Assembly (NCBI RefSeq): GCF_021768455.1
Contig: NZ_JAIZVX010000023.1
Location: 1-35,267, forward strand
Source of the DNA: Aquabacterium sp.
GTDB lineage: Bacteria; Pseudomonadota; Gammaproteobacteria; Burkholderiales; Burkholderiaceae_C
Length of the DNA: 35,267 nucleotides
Direction of reading: 5' to 3'
Each line of letters begins with the position of its first letter. Position 1 is the first letter of the stretch. Below the pieces are notes generated by a model. That model was given only the letters and a program-made list of their open reading frames with translations, had not been told where the DNA came from and made no database searches. Positions 34,075 through 35,267 of the stretch are shown in pieces. The position numbers and the translations under genes are program-made.

Positions 34075-35267
34075 ATGAACGCCCCGACCGACGACACCAA
34101 CGCTCCCTCCAAACCCAGCAACTTCCTGCGCGGCATCATCGACCGCGACCTGGAACAGGGCACCTATGCCAGCCGCCGCTGGGCCGGCAGCCCGGGCGAC
34201 GCCGCCCACCACGCCGCCGGTGAACCCGATCCCGCCCGGATCCGCACCCGTTTTCCGCCCGAGCCCAACGGCTACCTGCACGTCGGTCACGCCAAGAGCA
34301 TCTGCCTGAACTTCGGCCTGGCGCGCGACTACGGTGGCGTCTGCCACATGCGCTTTGACGACACCAACCCCGAGAAGGAAGAGAAGGAGTACGTCGACTC
34401 CATCCTCGACGCGGTGACCTGGTTGGGCTTTGGCTGGGATTCGGCCTACAACGGCAAGACCGAAAGCCACCTCTACTACGCCAGCGACTACTTCGACTTC
34501 ATGTACCGCGCTGCCGAGGCCCTGATCTCGGCCGGCCTGGCCTACGTGGACGAGCAGACGCCCGAGGAGATGCGCGCCAACCGTGGCGACTTCTCCACCC
34601 CCGGCAAGGACAGCCCTTTCCGCACCCGCACACCGGACGAGAACCTGGCGCGCTTCCGCGAGATGCGCGATGGCAAGCTGGCCGATGGTGCCGCCGTGCT
34701 GCGCGCGAAGATCGACATGGCCTCGCCCAACATCAACCTGCGCGACCCGGCCATCTACCGCATCCGCCGTGCGACCCACCACAACACGGGCGACACCTGG
34801 TGCATCTACCCGATGTACACCTTCGCCCACCCCATCGAAGATGCACTGGAGCAGATCACCCACTCCATCTGCACCCTCGAATTCGAAGACCAGCGGCCCT
34901 TCTACGACTGGCTGCTCGACAACCTGGCCACGCTGGGCCTGCTGCAGCAGCCCGTGCCACGTCAGTACGAGTTCGCCCGTCTGAACCTCACCTATGTGAT
35001 CACCAGCAAGCGCAAGCTGCGCCAGCTGATCGACGAGAAGGTGGTCGAGGGCTGGGACGACCCGCGCATGCCCACCATCGTCGGCCTGCGCCGCCGTGGC
35101 TACACGCCCGAGGCCATCCAGCTGTTCGCCGAACGCATTGGCGTGACCAAGTCCGATTCCTGGATCGACTACAGCACCCTCGATGGCTGCCTGCGCGAGG
35201 ACCTCGAGAACAAGGCCCACCGCGGCATGGCCGTGCTAGACCCGGTCAAGCTGGTGCTGACCAACTG
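34075..35267 (+). CDS. glnS: Glutaminyl-tRNA synthetase, 5' part
   Basis: Class Ib aminoacyl-tRNA synthetase that attaches Gln to tRNA-Gln; about 397 of an expected near-600 residues lie in the window and the frame is open at the right edge. Features: [13 protein letters not shown], the HIGH-type motif [24 protein letters not shown], the [10 protein letters not shown] motif, [29 protein letters not shown] in parts, and the KMSKS-type VITSKRKL. The start gives [20 protein letters not shown], with the disordered N-terminus usual in betaproteobacteria. The presence of GlnRS shows direct charging rather than reliance on the amidotransferase route alone. The start codon is preceded by a TAGAAT box and has no ribosome site. 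Confidence 0.97.
   Translation, partial: MNAPTDDTNAPSKPSNFLRGIIDRDLEQGTYASRRWAGSPGDAAHHAAGEPDPARIRTRFPPEPNGYLHVGHAKSICLNFGLARDYGGVCHMRFDDTNPEKEEKEYVDSILDAVTWLGFGWDSAYNGKTESHLYYASDYFDFMYRAAEALISAGLAYVDEQTPEEMRANRGDFSTPGKDSPFRTRTPDENLARFREMRDGKLADGAAVLRAKIDMASPNINLRDPAIYRIRRATHHNTGDTWCIYPMYTFAHPIEDALEQITHSICTLEFEDQRPFYDWLLDNLATLGLLQQPVPRQYEFARLNLTYVITSKRKLRQLIDEKVVEGWDDPRMPTIVGLRRRGYTPEAIQLFAERIGVTKSDSWIDYSTLDGCLREDLENKAHRGMAVLDPVKLVLTN

Overview
This 35 kb window is chromosomal DNA from a high-GC, Gram-negative betaproteobacterium, most likely Burkholderiales near the Comamonadaceae. The reasons are the GC-rich third codon positions, -10 boxes of the TACAAT/TAGAAT type, several chemoreceptors, Burkholderiales-type families (a DUF3717-DUF1289 protein, an HPP protein, a TrpRS with a C-terminal extension) and an outer-membrane two-partner secretion system. 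I see no rRNA, tRNA, CRISPR array, insertion sequence or replication origin. No gene-free stretch exceeds about 170 bp.

Left part (1-6.8 kb): the start of a leucine-rich-repeat protein that leaves the window on the minus strand, then three paralogous methyl-accepting chemotaxis proteins, one on plus and two on minus. Two of them have FliA (sigma-28)-like promoters, which ties them to a flagellar regulon. A ChaA-type Ca2+/H+ antiporter follows. Next (6.8-10.1 kb) is a run of small plus-strand genes: a VOC protein, a MAPEG membrane protein, a secreted protein of unknown role, an HPP membrane protein, a YnfA-family protein, a DUF4440/NTF2-like protein and a short membrane-anchored protein.

Centre (10.1-24.8 kb): the accessory core. 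A 1247-residue SARP/BTAD-type regulator (winged helix, BTAD, a degenerate cyclase-like segment, AAA ATPase, TPR-like C-terminus) runs head-on into a 3043-residue FhaB/CdiA-like exoprotein (TpsA). TpsA is encoded just downstream of its TpsB transporter. TpsA has the CdiA layout up to and including FHA-2 but stops without a VENN pretoxin or toxin, and there is no immunity gene. The tpsB promoter region holds three near-identical heptamers spaced about one helical turn apart. That layout is typical of SARP/OmpR-type binding sites, so the adjacent regulator is a plausible activator of tpsBA.

Right part (24.8-35.3 kb): a minus-strand GST-like gene after a Leu/Ile/Val-type periplasmic binding protein, purN with an M50 metalloprotease, a plus-strand DUF616-like glycosyltransferase-type gene, trpS with an apparent YegP/DUF1508-like C-terminal domain, a DUF3717-DUF1289 protein, a DUF2269-like membrane protein, a 2TM-domain protein with a LytS-type histidine kinase and LytTR response regulator, and the 5' two thirds of glnS. 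Several genes, notably glnS and the kinase gene, have a -10-like box 6-7 bases before the ATG and may be read from leaderless transcripts.
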